A program made the position numbers and the translations under genes. From JADKAV01 sp037045455 (lineage in GTDB: Bacteria; Actinomycetota; Actinomycetes; S36-B12; UBA10799), in the NCBI GenBank assembly GCA_037045455.1, contig JBAOIN010000011.1:1-64000 (forward strand): a DNA stretch of 64,000 nt. Reading direction: 5' to 3'. The notes beneath the pieces are model-generated. The model did not search any database, was not told the DNA's origin, and saw only the letters and a list, made by a program, of their open reading frames with translations. Of this stretch, positions 19,889-29,147 are shown piece by piece (within the stretch, counting starts at the first letter, position 1; every line of letters starts with the position of its first letter).

Positions 19889-21121
19889 ATGTCCGAGTAC
19901 CACGTCGACTCCGAGGTCGGCCAACTCGAGTCGGTGATCGTCCACCGTCCCGGCCTCGAACTGTCCCGACTTACTCCGTCCAACGTCGAGGACCTGCTCT
20001 TCGACGACGTCATGTGGGCTGCCCGCGCCCGGGAGGAGCACGATGCGTTCTCCCAGAAGTTGCGCGACAAGGGGATCGAGGTCCTGCACTTCCAGACCCT
20101 GCTGAAGGAGGCCCTCGATCAGCCCGGAGCACGGGAGTTCCTCGACGAGCGCCTGACCAACGCCACCCAGGTCGGGCCGGCCCTCGACGAGCCCTTGAGC
20201 GAACTGGTCATGCAGGCGGACTCCGAACTGCTGTCCGAGGTGCTGATCGGTGGTGTGTTGAAGAAGGACCTGCACCTGCCCAACACCGAGAGCCTGCTGT
20301 GGAGCTACCTGGATGACTACGACTTCATCCTGACCCCGCTGCCCAACCACCTGTTCCAGCGCGACAACACCGCGTTCGTCTACGACGGCCTGAGCGTCAA
20401 CCCCATGGCCAAGCCGGCCCGTAAGCGGGAGACGCTGCACTCCCAGACGATCTGGAACTACCACCCGCGCTTCAAGGACGCCGGGCTGAACTTCTACTAC
20501 GGCAACGACGACGAGCACCACGAGCCGGCGACGATCGAGGGTGGCGACATCCTGGTCATCGGCAACGGCGCCGTGATGATCGGCATGGGCGAGCGCACGA
20601 CCCCGCAGGGCGTCGAGGTGCTGGCACGCAAGTACTTCAAGTACGGCAACGGCAAGATCAACAAGGTCATCGTCGTCGAGCTTCCGAAGACCCGCGCCTT
20701 CATGCACCTCGACACGGCCATGACCATGATCGACAAGGACGCGTTCTCGGTCTACCCGTACCTGCCCGACCACCTGCGTTCCTACACCCTGGAGCCGGTC
20801 GGCGACAGTGGCGATTTCACCGTCAAGGAGAACGACGACATGTGGCCGGTCGTTGCCGACGCCGTCGGTGTGCCGAAGATGCGCGCATTGAAGACGCCGA
20901 TCGACGAGCTCGGCGCCCAGCGCGAGCAGTGGGACGACGGGAACAACTTCCTGGCCGTCGCACCCGGTGTGATCTTCGGCTACGAGCGCAACACGACCAC
21001 GAACACCTTCCTGCGCAAGGAGGGCATCGAGATCGTGAGCATCGTCGGTTCCGAACTCGGCCGTGGCCGGGGTGGACCGCGCTGCATGTCCTGCCCGATC
21101 CTGCGCGGTCCGGCAGTCTGA
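19889..21121 (+). CDS. arcA: Arginine deiminase
   Basis: Hydrolyses arginine to citrulline and ammonia, the first step of the arginine deiminase pathway. 410 residues, full length. Motifs: NHLFQRDNTAFVYDGL (substrate Asp), EGGDILVIGNGAVMIG, MHLDTAMTMID (catalytic His), and GRGRGGPRCMSCPI near the end, with the nucleophilic Cys at about residue 398. ATG 19889 has AGGGAA upstream. arcB follows after 66 nt, giving an arcAB operon. No arcC or arcD is adjacent. Confidence 0.96.
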   Translation: MSEYHVDSEVGQLESVIVHRPGLELSRLTPSNVEDLLFDDVMWAARAREEHDAFSQKLRDKGIEVLHFQTLLKEALDQPGAREFLDERLTNATQVGPALDEPLSELVMQADSELLSEVLIGGVLKKDLHLPNTESLLWSYLDDYDFILTPLPNHLFQRDNTAFVYDGLSVNPMAKPARKRETLHSQTIWNYHPRFKDAGLNFYYGNDDEHHEPATIEGGDILVIGNGAVMIGMGERTTPQGVEVLARKYFKYGNGKINKVIVVELPKTRAFMHLDTAMTMIDKDAFSVYPYLPDHLRSYTLEPVGDSGDFTVKENDDMWPVVADAVGVPKMRALKTPIDELGAQREQWDDGNNFLAVAPGVIFGYERNTTTNTFLRKEGIEIVSIVGSELGRGRGGPRCMSCPILRGPAV

Positions 21122-21187
21122 CGAACCATCCGGTGGGCCGGCCGTGCGTCGGCCCACCGGGCCTTCGACCCAACCAAAGGAGAAGCA

Positions 21188-22195
21188 GTGCCCGTCAATC
21201 TTCGTAACCGCGACTACCTCAAGGAACTCGACTTCACCACCGCTGAGATGCAGTTCCTGCTCGACCTCTCCCGCGACCTCAAGCGCGCCAAGTACACCGG
21301 CAACGAGCGCAAGCGCATGACCGGCAAGAACGTCGCCTTGATCTTCGAGAAGACCTCCACCCGTACGCGCTGCGCGTTCGAGGTGGGTGCCTACGACCAG
21401 GGCGCCGGCGTGACGTACCTGGACCCGAGTGGTTCGCAGATGGGCCACAAGGAGTCGATCGCCGACACCGCGCGCGTGCTGTCCCGCTTCTACGACGGCA
21501 TCGAGTACCGCGGCAGCGCCCACACCAACGTCGAGGAGCTCGCCGAGTACTCCGACGTCCCGGTGTGGAACGGCCTGACCGACGAGTGGCACCCCACCCA
21601 GATGCTGGCCGACTTCCTGACCATGAGCGAGCACAGCCGCGGCAAGCCGATCTCTGAAATCACCTACACCTACATGGGCGACGCCCGCTCCAACATGGGC
21701 AACTCGCTACTGGTGATGGGCGCGATCATGGGTTCGGACGTCCGGATCTGTTCGCCCCGCGATCTGTGGCCGAGCCAGGAGATTCAGGACGCCGCCCACG
21801 AGCGCGCCGAGCAGTCCGGCGCCCGCGTGATGCTGACCGAGGACCCCGACGAGGCGATCCCCGGTTCGGACTTCTTCCACACCGACGTGTGGGTGTCGAT
21901 GGGTGAGCCCAAGGAGGTCTGGGACGAGCGGATCAAGCTGCTCAAGCCCTACCAGGTGAACCGCGAGGCGCTGGAGAAGACCGGCAACAAGAACGCCAAG
22001 TTCATGCACTGCCTGCCGGCCTTCCACGACACCAACACCAAGGTCGGCCAGGAGATCGCCGCGTCCACGGGCATGGACAACGGTCTCGAGGTCACCAACG
22101 ACGTGTTCGAGTCCGACGCCAACATTGCGTTCGACCAGGCCGAGAACCGGTTGCACACGATCAAGGCGGTCATGGTCGCCACCATCGGCGACTGA
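21188..22195 (+). CDS. arcB: Ornithine carbamoyltransferase (catabolic, ArcB-like)
   Basis: Interconverts citrulline plus phosphate with ornithine plus carbamoyl phosphate. 335 residues. The carbamoyl-phosphate loop EKTSTRTRCAFE and the ornithine loop HCLPAFHD are intact; WNGLTDEWHPTQMLADF is the conserved mid motif. GTG 21188 follows AAGGAGAAGCA. Position after arcA supports the catabolic role. A strong terminator begins 3 nt after the stop. Confidence 0.94.
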   Translation: MPVNLRNRDYLKELDFTTAEMQFLLDLSRDLKRAKYTGNERKRMTGKNVALIFEKTSTRTRCAFEVGAYDQGAGVTYLDPSGSQMGHKESIADTARVLSRFYDGIEYRGSAHTNVEELAEYSDVPVWNGLTDEWHPTQMLADFLTMSEHSRGKPISEITYTYMGDARSNMGNSLLVMGAIMGSDVRICSPRDLWPSQEIQDAAHERAEQSGARVMLTEDPDEAIPGSDFFHTDVWVSMGEPKEVWDERIKLLKPYQVNREALEKTGNKNAKFMHCLPAFHDTNTKVGQEIAASTGMDNGLEVTNDVFESDANIAFDQAENRLHTIKAVMVATIGD

Positions 22196-22198
22196 CTG

Positions 22199-22244
22199 CA
22201 CGCGAAAAGGGCGGTGGTCTGCGGGCCGCCGCCCTTTTCGCGTG
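22199..22244 (+). terminator. Strong terminator after arcB
   Basis: A 16-bp perfect stem, CACGCGAAAAGGGCGG with CCGCCCTTTTCGCGTG. Its right arm is duplicated imperfectly at 22256-22280. Confidence 0.8.
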
Positions 22245-22285
22245 CCTGGTGGTGTTGCGGGCCGCCGCCCTTTCGCGCGCCCGGC

Positions 22286-22362
22286 GTTTTGTTGCGTTGT
22301 TGCCGCAAATCCCGGCGTGTCGCGACGCCTTCGCGACAGTGCGGGCAACATCGCGACAAAAC
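22286..22362. repeat. 77-bp dispersed repeat with terminal inverted repeats (copy 2)
   Basis: Same length as the copy at 10226-10302, about 83 percent identical by hand alignment, with ends GTTTTGTTGC and GCGACAAAAC (one mismatch). It fills the gap between the arcB terminator and the MFS promoter. Confidence 0.8.
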
Positions 22363-22382
22363 GGCCCGGCTAGCGTGAAACC

Positions 22383-23534
22383 GTGACCCCCGGCCGCCGC
22401 GCAGTTCTCGCTGCGGTCGCGGTCAACCTGATGGGTGTGCTGGCACTGTTCCTCACCGGCGCCATGAGCGTGCAGATCGGGCGCGACTTCGGCAAAGCAC
22501 CCGCCTCCATCGGAATCCTGGCGTCGGTGTTCGCGCTGGCCACGTCCTTGGGCAGCGCTCCGCTGGGCCGGCAAGTCCGGCGGCTGGGCGTGCGGCGCAG
22601 TATGTGGGCCGCGACGACCGCCTCCTGTGTTGCCCTGCTCGGGTGCTCAGTGAGCCCTTCGGTGCCGGCGCTGGCAGTCGCGCTGTTCGTGGGCGGCCTG
22701 GGCAACGCGATCGGGCAACCGGCCGGCAACGCGTTAGTCGCCGCCCAGGTGCGCCCCGAACGCTATGGTCTCGGTTTTGCGATCAAGCAATCCGGGATCC
22801 CGCTGGCCACAACCCTGGGCGGGTTGGCCGTGCCCCTGATCGCCCTCACCTTCGGGTGGCGATTCGCCTACGTGCTCGCCGCGGTCGCCGCCGTGGTGGC
22901 GATGCTGCTGGTTCCGCCCGATCGGCCGGCCACCGAGCAGCGCAGTGAACGCAGCGTGCCCCGGCCGCTGTTGCCGGGCTTGTGGCTGCTCGGCGGCGGG
23001 TTGATCGCCGCTGTCCTCGCAGCCACTTCCATCGGTGCCCTCGGAGCGGCCGGCGGCGTGCACGTGGGTCTGCCCGAAGCCACGGCCGGCTACCTCATCG
23101 CGGCCGGAGGTCTGGCTGGCCTGGCGATCCGGCTGTGCGCGGGAATCGTGGCCGACCGGCGCGACTTCGATCCCTTGCTCGGGGTCAGTGCCCTTTGCCT
23201 GCTCGGAGCCGTCGGCTGGTTCCTGATGGCCACGGGAAGGCCCTGGTTGTACGTCGCGGGGCTGGTGACCGCCAACGCGTTCGGCTGGGGCTGGCCCGGA
23301 CTGCAGCACCTGGCTGTGGCCCGGCGCTTCCCCACGTCCACAGCCGCGGCCAGCGGAATCGCCCAAACCGGAGTCGCGGCGGGGCTACTGATCGGGCCCT
23401 TCTTGCTCGGTCTGGTGGCAATCCGCAACTGGTCGGTGATGTGGCTGGTGGCCGGCTGCGCGGCCGTGTTCGGTGCGTTGGTCGTGCGGGTCGCCGCGGC
23501 TCGACTGCCGCGTCCGCAGTACTCACGTACGTAG
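22383..23534 (+). CDS. Major facilitator superfamily transporter
   Basis: Membrane transporter of 383 residues with about twelve hydrophobic spans. The cytoplasmic loop after helix 2 carries LGRQVRRLGVRRS, and GNAIGQPAGNAL and FGWGWPGLQHLAV are typical MFS helix sequences. GTG 22383 lies 6 nt after TAGCGT (22371-22376) with no Shine-Dalgarno, suggesting a leaderless mRNA. Substrate unknown; the cyanate/antibiotic-resistance-type subfamilies are the nearest fit by eye. Confidence 0.85.
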   Translation: MTPGRRAVLAAVAVNLMGVLALFLTGAMSVQIGRDFGKAPASIGILASVFALATSLGSAPLGRQVRRLGVRRSMWAATTASCVALLGCSVSPSVPALAVALFVGGLGNAIGQPAGNALVAAQVRPERYGLGFAIKQSGIPLATTLGGLAVPLIALTFGWRFAYVLAAVAAVVAMLLVPPDRPATEQRSERSVPRPLLPGLWLLGGGLIAAVLAATSIGALGAAGGVHVGLPEATAGYLIAAGGLAGLAIRLCAGIVADRRDFDPLLGVSALCLLGAVGWFLMATGRPWLYVAGLVTANAFGWGWPGLQHLAVARRFPTSTAAASGIAQTGVAAGLLIGPFLLGLVAIRNWSVMWLVAGCAAVFGALVVRVAAARLPRPQYSRT

Positions 23535-23544
23535 ACTGTGCCGC

Positions 23545-25059
23545 GTGCGACGGCTGATGGTGGCAGTGGGCGCGGGACTGGCCGTGCTCGCCGCCATGGC
23601 CGGCAACGCCGCCGACGCGGCACCGGCAAAGAAGAAGATCGCCGCGAACCAGTGGGACGTCGTGCTCGTGCTGACCGATGACCAGCCGATCGGGACTCTA
23701 CAAGGCATGCCCGAGGTCAGCAGACTGCTCGCAGCGCGCGGGACCACGTTCCCCAACGCAATCGTGCCGACCAGTCTGTGCTGCCCGAGCCGGACCAGCC
23801 TGCTGACCGGCAAACTCGCCACGGCCACGGGCATCTACAGCAACGAGTCCGACACGGGGGTCGGCGGCTACCCGGCGGTGAAGGCGGCTGGTCTCGAGAA
23901 CGACACGATCGCGACGGCTCTGGATGGCGCCGGCTACCAGACCGCGTACTTCGGGAAGTATCTCAACGAGTACGGCGCCCTGTACGACGGCGTCGCGCCG
24001 CCGGGCTGGGACACCTGGCGAGTCTTCACTACCACGGTGCAGAGCGGCCGCTACCGCAACTTCGGGCTGTCTGACGGCGTCCCGTTTGGACAGCGGGCGA
24101 AGTCGGCCCGGCAGGAGTTCATCCCCGGGTACTCCACGACGAAACTGGGTGGCCTGGCCGCCGACTCCATCCGCAGCGCGCCGGCCGACCAGCCGCTGCT
24201 CACGGTGTTCGCCCCCTACGCCCCGCACTCCCCCTTCACCGCGGAACGCAAGTACCGGGGCACCAGCCGCCTGCCCGCCGATTACCGCAACGCGTCGGTC
24301 AACGAGGTCGACGTGTCCGACAAGCCGTGGTACGTCCAGCAGGTGCCGTTGACGAACACCGTCGAGGGCGCCGCTCCGGGCGCCAACCTCGCCAAGCAGA
24401 TCGACACCCTGCGAAGCGTGGATGACCAGGTGGCCGCGATCTACAACGCTGTCAAGGCGCGCGGGCGGTTGGACCGGACGTTGTTCGTCTTCACGTCCGA
24501 CAACGGCTACATGCACGGGGAGCACCGGCTGGACGGCAAGGGCTACCCCTATCTGAAGTCCACGAACGTGCCACTCGTGATGCGCTGGGGCAACGGTTCG
24601 GCGGGCAGCGTGGACCCGCGGTTGACGGTGGCCAACATCGACGTCGCCGCAACCATCCTGACCGCGGCCGGCCTGCCCAACCGCACGCAGGGCACTCCCG
24701 TCACCATGGACCGCAACGAGCAAGGTGTGCCCATGGTCGGGACCGAAGCGACGAGTCGCGCGATCCGGCCGCCGTTCTGCGCCTGGCGCACGCGCGAGGA
24801 GTTGTTCGTGCGCTACGGCACGCTGGAAGAGGAGTACTACGACTACCGGGTGGATCCCTACGAGTTGACCAACCGGGTGAAGGATCCTGCTTACGCGGCA
24901 CGCGTGGACCAACTACGAGCGTTGGCACGTGCCGCGTGTGATCCGCCACCGCCGGGCTACGGCCCGACGTTCGACCTTCCGCGCTGGCGTTCCAAGCGCG
25001 GCGGCAGTGAGGTGCCGATGCCTGATGCCGGCGAGGACCAGGTCGCGCGGGCGGATTGA
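23545..25059 (+). CDS. Secreted sulfatase (alkaline-phosphatase superfamily)
   Basis: Predicted exported sulfuric ester hydrolase, 504 residues. A signal sequence (VRRLMVAVGAGLAVLAAMAG) precedes VVLVLTDDQPIG, whose aspartates bind the metal. LCCPSRTSLLTGK near residue 78 is the CxPxR motif whose first Cys is matured to formylglycine. APHSPF and FTSDNGYMHGEHRL complete the active site. GTG 23545 lies 7 nt after TAGACT (23532-23537), so the mRNA may be leaderless. Phosphonate hydrolase activity is an alternative within the superfamily. Confidence 0.88.
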   Translation: MRRLMVAVGAGLAVLAAMAGNAADAAPAKKKIAANQWDVVLVLTDDQPIGTLQGMPEVSRLLAARGTTFPNAIVPTSLCCPSRTSLLTGKLATATGIYSNESDTGVGGYPAVKAAGLENDTIATALDGAGYQTAYFGKYLNEYGALYDGVAPPGWDTWRVFTTTVQSGRYRNFGLSDGVPFGQRAKSARQEFIPGYSTTKLGGLAADSIRSAPADQPLLTVFAPYAPHSPFTAERKYRGTSRLPADYRNASVNEVDVSDKPWYVQQVPLTNTVEGAAPGANLAKQIDTLRSVDDQVAAIYNAVKARGRLDRTLFVFTSDNGYMHGEHRLDGKGYPYLKSTNVPLVMRWGNGSAGSVDPRLTVANIDVAATILTAAGLPNRTQGTPVTMDRNEQGVPMVGTEATSRAIRPPFCAWRTREELFVRYGTLEEEYYDYRVDPYELTNRVKDPAYAARVDQLRALARAACDPPPPGYGPTFDLPRWRSKRGGSEVPMPDAGEDQVARAD

Positions 25060-25092
25060 CGCGGGAACTAGGCCGGACCGGGCCTGAACATG

Positions 25093-25127
25093 CCGAAGGG
25101 CGGCCCCACGTTGGAGCCGCCCTTCGG
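25093..25127. terminator. Bidirectional terminator between sulfatase and pckG
   Basis: Perfect 12-bp stem CCGAAGGGCGGC / GCCGCCCTTCGG with an 11-nt loop, placed between convergent genes. Confidence 0.8.
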
Positions 25128-25134
25128 GTGTGAC

Positions 25135-26959
25135 TTAGGCCTGCAGCCGCTCGCGCAGCGCCGCCAGTTCATCCCACAGCGCCTGCGGGACCCGGTCACC
25201 GAACTTCTGGAAGTACTCCTCGGTGAGGTCGCACTCGGCCAGCCAGGACTCGGCGTCCACGGCAAACAGTTCGGCGATCTGCTCCTCGGTGAGGTCCAGG
25301 CCATCGACGTACAGGTCGCCGGCCTTGGGCTTGCCGCCGATCGCGGTCGGCTCGGCATCGGTACGACCCTCGACCCGCTCGATGATCCAGGCCAGCACGC
25401 GGCTGTTCTCACCGAAGCCCGGCCAGATGAACTTGCCGTTCTCATCCTTGCGGAACCAGTTCACCTGGTAGATCGCCGGCAGTTTGCTCGCGTCGGCACC
25501 GGCGCCGATCTTGAGCCAGTGACCCCAGTAGTCGGCCATGTTGTAGCCACAGAACGGCAGCATCGCGAACGGGTCGCGCCGCAGCTGGCCCATGCCGCCA
25601 ACGGCAGCCGCCGTCATCTCCGAGGAGACGGTGGCGCCGATGAACACGCCGTGCGCCCAGTCCCGCGCCTCGTTGACCAGCGGCACGTTCGTGGCGCGGC
25701 GGCCACCGAACAGGATCGCGGAGATCGGCACGCCGGCCGGGTCCTCCCAGTTGTCCGCGATGGACGGGCACTGGGCGGCCGGGGCGGTGAAGCGGGCGTT
25801 CGGGTGGCTGCTCGGCTCGTCGGAGTCCGGAGTCCAGTCCCGGCCCTTCCAGTCGATCAGGTGCGCGGGCGCCTCGTCGGTCATGCCCTCCCACCAGACA
25901 TCACCCTCGTCAGTGAGCGCGACGTTGGTGAAGATGCAGTTGCCCCACAGCGACTTGATCGCGTTGGCGTTGGTCTTCATGCCGGTGCCCGGCGCCACGC
26001 CGAAGAAGCCCGCCTCCGGGTTGATGGCGTACAACCGGCCGTCGTCGCCGAAGCGCATCCACGCGATGTCGTCACCGACGGTCTCGACCTTCCAGCCCGG
26101 CACCGACGGCTCGAGCATGGCGAGGTTCGTCTTGCCACAGGCCGACGGGAACGCAGCCGTCAGGTACTTCACGTCGCCGTCCGGCGCGGTGAGCTTCAGG
26201 ATCAGCATGTGCTCGGCCATCCAGCCCTCGTCGCGGGCCATCGCCGAGGCGATCCGCAGCGCGAAGCACTTCTTGCCCAGCAGCGCGTTGCCGCCGTAGC
26301 CGGAGCCGTAGGACCAGATCTCACGGGACTCCGGGAAGTGCACGATGTACTTCGTCTCGTTGCACGGCCAGGCCACATCCGCCCGCGCGTTGCCGTCGGC
26401 GTCGACCAGCGGGAATCCGACGGAGTGCAGCGCCGGAACGAAGTCGCCTTCCTCGCCGATCAGGTCGAGTGCGGCCTGCCCCATGCGGGTCATGATCTTC
26501 ATGTTCGCGACCACGTACGGCGAGTCGGTCAGTTCCACACCGAGCTGGGAGATCCGCGAGCCCAGCGGGCCCATCGAGAACGGCACCACGTACATCGTGC
26601 GACCGCGCATGCAGCCCTCGAACAGCCCCTTGAGAATCCCGCGCATCTCGGTGGGGTCCATCCAGTTGTTCGTCGGGCCGGCGTCGATCTCACGCTGCGC
26701 AGCAGATGAAGGTGCGGTCCTCCACGCGCGCCACGTCGGAGGGGTCCGAGCGGGCCAGGAAGGAGTTGGGACGCAGTTCCGGGTTGAGGCGGATGAACGT
26801 GCCGCTGTCGACCAGCGCCTGCGTCATGCGCTCCCACTCGGCGTCGGAGCCGTCACACCACTCCACGCGATCGGGCTGCGTGAGGTTCGCGACCTCTTCG
26901 ACCCATTCCAGCAACTTCTTGTTGCGGGTCGGGGGATTTTCCAGTCCTGCAATCGTCAT
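25135..26959 (-). CDS. pckG: Phosphoenolpyruvate carboxykinase (GTP; one frame break)
   Basis: Gluconeogenic enzyme converting oxaloacetate and GTP to PEP, GDP and CO2. About 607 residues. The P-loop-like FPSACGKTNLAM is near residues 270-281, and the neighbouring metal/nucleotide motifs GDDIAWMRF and AGFFGVAPGTG are present, as are YGSGYGGNALLGKKCFALR and FGGRRATNVPLV. ATG 26959 (MTIAGLENPPTRNKKLL) begins the N-terminal part, which ends in one frame at 26690. The body continues from REIDAGPTNN in another frame, so one indel lies near 26695. Convergent with the sulfatase gene. Confidence 0.93.
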
Positions 26960-27197
26960 CAGTGCACTCCGTCTCCGCGCGATCGACTCGGACGGCGCGG
27001 GGTCGGCGCCGTTTGGCTGCGCGATGCCTCTTACAAGAATGCCATGCGAACGTCGCGAAATCACCCTCGGGGTCAGCGGTCCCGCGGGCAAATGCAGCAG
27101 CAGAAGTCCGGGTTTCGGAACAGCGCCACTCGTTCGGCAGACCGGGCTTGGGAATCGGTAAGGTCAGCGCCACTTCCGGTCGATGGAGGAAAGCGTG

Positions 27198-28112
27198 GTG
27201 AGAACGCTGAAATCCGCACTCGTCGCTGCCGCCTGCTGTGCGGTCGCCACCCCGCTGCTGGTCACGCTGCCGGCCGCGGCGAAGCTGCCCGTTCCCAAAC
27301 GCGCGGGGACCGGCCTGACCCAATACGCCGCCGCTCTGCAGGGCGAGCCAGAGGGGTTCGCCGCTTATGTACCGCAGACCAGCTGCGATCCGCAGTGGCG
27401 CAAAGGTCTCCAGCGGTTCCGCGACCTCGTCCTGGCGACCTACCCGCAGACCAAGGACTGGGGTTCGATGCGGGACTGCACGGACGACGGCATCAGCGAA
27501 CACCTCGACGGCCGGGCCTGGGATTGGAACGCGAACGCAAAGGATCCCGCACAGTTCAAGGCCGCAACTGACTTGATCAACTGGCTGCTGGCCGACAACG
27601 CCTACTGGGCGCGCCGGCTGGGGATCATGTACATCGGCTACAACCACCGCATTTGGGGTGCGTACCGCGCGAGCGAGGGCTGGCGCCCGCTGTCGCCGTC
27701 CGACCCGCATACCGATCACGTGCACTTCTCGTTCTCCTGGCAGGGCGCGTTCGGCAAGACCAGCTTCTTCGACGGCACGGCCGCAGCCCAGGACTACGGA
27801 CCCTGCCGGCCGTTCCGCGGCGAGCCGGCCGTGCTGTACAGCCGTACCCGCGCGAACTCGCGTCCCTGCAGCAACCCGCCGGGGTTGAGCCGCACCTCCG
27901 GCAAGCCCGGCAAGCTGCTGTGGCGGGGCAGCCGTGGAAGTGAGGTCCGCACCGTGCAGTCGGCCCTCGGGGTGTCGGCCAGCGGCTACTTCGATTCCGC
28001 CACCATGCATGCGGTGGCCACTTTCCAGCGGTCGAAGAATTTGCCGGTGACCGGAGCCGTGGACACAGTCACCCGAACCCGGATGGTCAGCGAGGGCATC
28101 CTCAAGCGCTGA
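27198..28112 (+). CDS. Secreted VanY/LAS-like peptidase with C-terminal peptidoglycan-binding domain
   Basis: Exported protein of 304 residues. Signal sequence VRTLKSALVAAACCAVATPL; then a core with ISEHLDGRAWDWN and PHTDHVHFSFSWQG, which supply the H, D and HxH zinc ligands of LAS/M15-type peptidases. The C-terminal 65 residues (LLWRGSRGSEVRTVQSALG to GAVDTVTRTRM) form a peptidoglycan-binding type 1 domain. GTG 27198 follows GGAGGAAAGC. Expected to act in the cell wall on peptide cross-links; the exact bond cleaved is unknown. The upstream spacer 26960-27197 shows no gene. Confidence 0.8.
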   Translation: MRTLKSALVAAACCAVATPLLVTLPAAAKLPVPKRAGTGLTQYAAALQGEPEGFAAYVPQTSCDPQWRKGLQRFRDLVLATYPQTKDWGSMRDCTDDGISEHLDGRAWDWNANAKDPAQFKAATDLINWLLADNAYWARRLGIMYIGYNHRIWGAYRASEGWRPLSPSDPHTDHVHFSFSWQGAFGKTSFFDGTAAAQDYGPCRPFRGEPAVLYSRTRANSRPCSNPPGLSRTSGKPGKLLWRGSRGSEVRTVQSALGVSASGYFDSATMHAVATFQRSKNLPVTGAVDTVTRTRMVSEGILKR

Positions 28113-28156
28113 GGCACCAGTGGCCGTGTGCAACGGGTTCGTCCGCGCCCACGGCA

Positions 28157-28939
28157 TTACGCCGAAGTCCGATGGCCAACGCCGGACCCCAATAGCCACA
28201 ACAGCGGGCGTCGGTGGTTGTGCGGGCGGGCGCCGGACGTAGACACCGGCAGTCCGCACGTGCAGCGTCCTTGCAGCCATTCGTCCACGACCACCTCGCG
28301 GCGCCGACCGCAGACTGGGCAGAGCAGGGCGACCCGCCCGGTCAGCCGCCGCTGTGCGTCCACTGTGTCCTGCCAATGGCACTTGCCGGACAGCAGCGCG
28401 GTCACAAGCGCCGGGACCGGCACCTTGCGACCCACGACGACGCACGCTTCCTGACCGACCCAGTCGGTGACCAGGAACAGCGGGAGTTCCGGGCCGTCGA
28501 GATGTCCGGCCGGGATCGACCGCACAAGCCACACGGCCCGCACGCCGGCTGCGTTGTAGGTGTCCTGCCGCTGCCGGTACTGGCGCAACACTTGCTTTGA
28601 CCGTTGCACCTCGATCGCCACGCGCCGGCTGTCGTGGGTGGCCAGGACGTCGGCGACGAAGCCGGGGCCAGGAACTTCGGTTCCGGGCGTCCAGCCGGCA
28701 TCGGCGACGGCCCTCGCGACCACGGCCTTGAGATGCAGGTGCTCGGCCGACTCCCCCGGATGACAGTCGCTGTCCCGGGTGTGCACGAAGTGCCGGGTGC
28801 CTAGCCCCGACACCCGCGCGAAGCCGGGATGGCCGCAGGGCTGCAGAACCACCCGCTCACCGCGCAAGGCTGCCCAGCGATCGTCGGGCATCAGGGGTGC
28901 GCAGACCAGTTCGCCATCGACCATCGCGCTCAGGGGCAT
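28157..28939 (-). CDS. CoiA-like nuclease domain protein
   Basis: Protein of 260 residues resembling competence protein CoiA. The core HLHLKAVVARAVADAGW, GFVADVLATHD and VAIEVQRSKQ gives a PD-(D/E)xK-type nuclease signature (D, then ExQ). RQRQDTYNAAGVRAVWLVRS follows, as in CoiA family proteins. A C-terminal CPVCGRRREV with CTCG could form a zinc ribbon. No other competence genes are near. It may act in recombination or DNA processing; that is inference from the family. Confidence 0.65.
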   Translation of the reverse strand: MPLSAMVDGELVCAPLMPDDRWAALRGERVVLQPCGHPGFARVSGLGTRHFVHTRDSDCHPGESAEHLHLKAVVARAVADAGWTPGTEVPGPGFVADVLATHDSRRVAIEVQRSKQVLRQYRQRQDTYNAAGVRAVWLVRSIPAGHLDGPELPLFLVTDWVGQEACVVVGRKVPVPALVTALLSGKCHWQDTVDAQRRLTGRVALLCPVCGRRREVVVDEWLQGRCTCGLPVSTSGARPHNHRRPLLWLLGSGVGHRTSA

Positions 28940-29049
28940 GGTTTCAGCGGTAGTGGGTGCGGCCTACGAGGTTCAACGGCCGGACCTGTTCTGTGGATGG
29001 CGGCGAAGCTCGGATCGCTGCGGGTGCTGGAGTTGAGAAAGGCTGATTC

Positions 29050-29128
29050 GTGAGCATTCCGGGCATCGGTTAGCCCCGCGGGCGGGGTTTCGGCGCCCGG
29101 GAAGCTAACGGATGCCCGGAACGCTCAC
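29050..29128. repeat. 25-bp inverted repeat (palindromic element, possible terminator of the LLM gene)
   Basis: Arms 29050-29074 and 29104-29128 pair with two mismatches around a GC-rich 29-nt loop that can fold further. It lies 20 nt after the LLM stop codon. The inner part contains the GTTAGC/GCTAACGGATG sequence that recurs near 50.8 and 62 kb. Confidence 0.65.
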
Positions 29129-29147
29129 GGATTGGCCCAGCACCGGC

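Noticed and set aside
19706..21634. Minus-strand open frame of 642 codons opposite arcA and arcB
   Set aside because: arcA and arcB have complete catalytic motifs on the plus strand; the opposite frame shows no motif.
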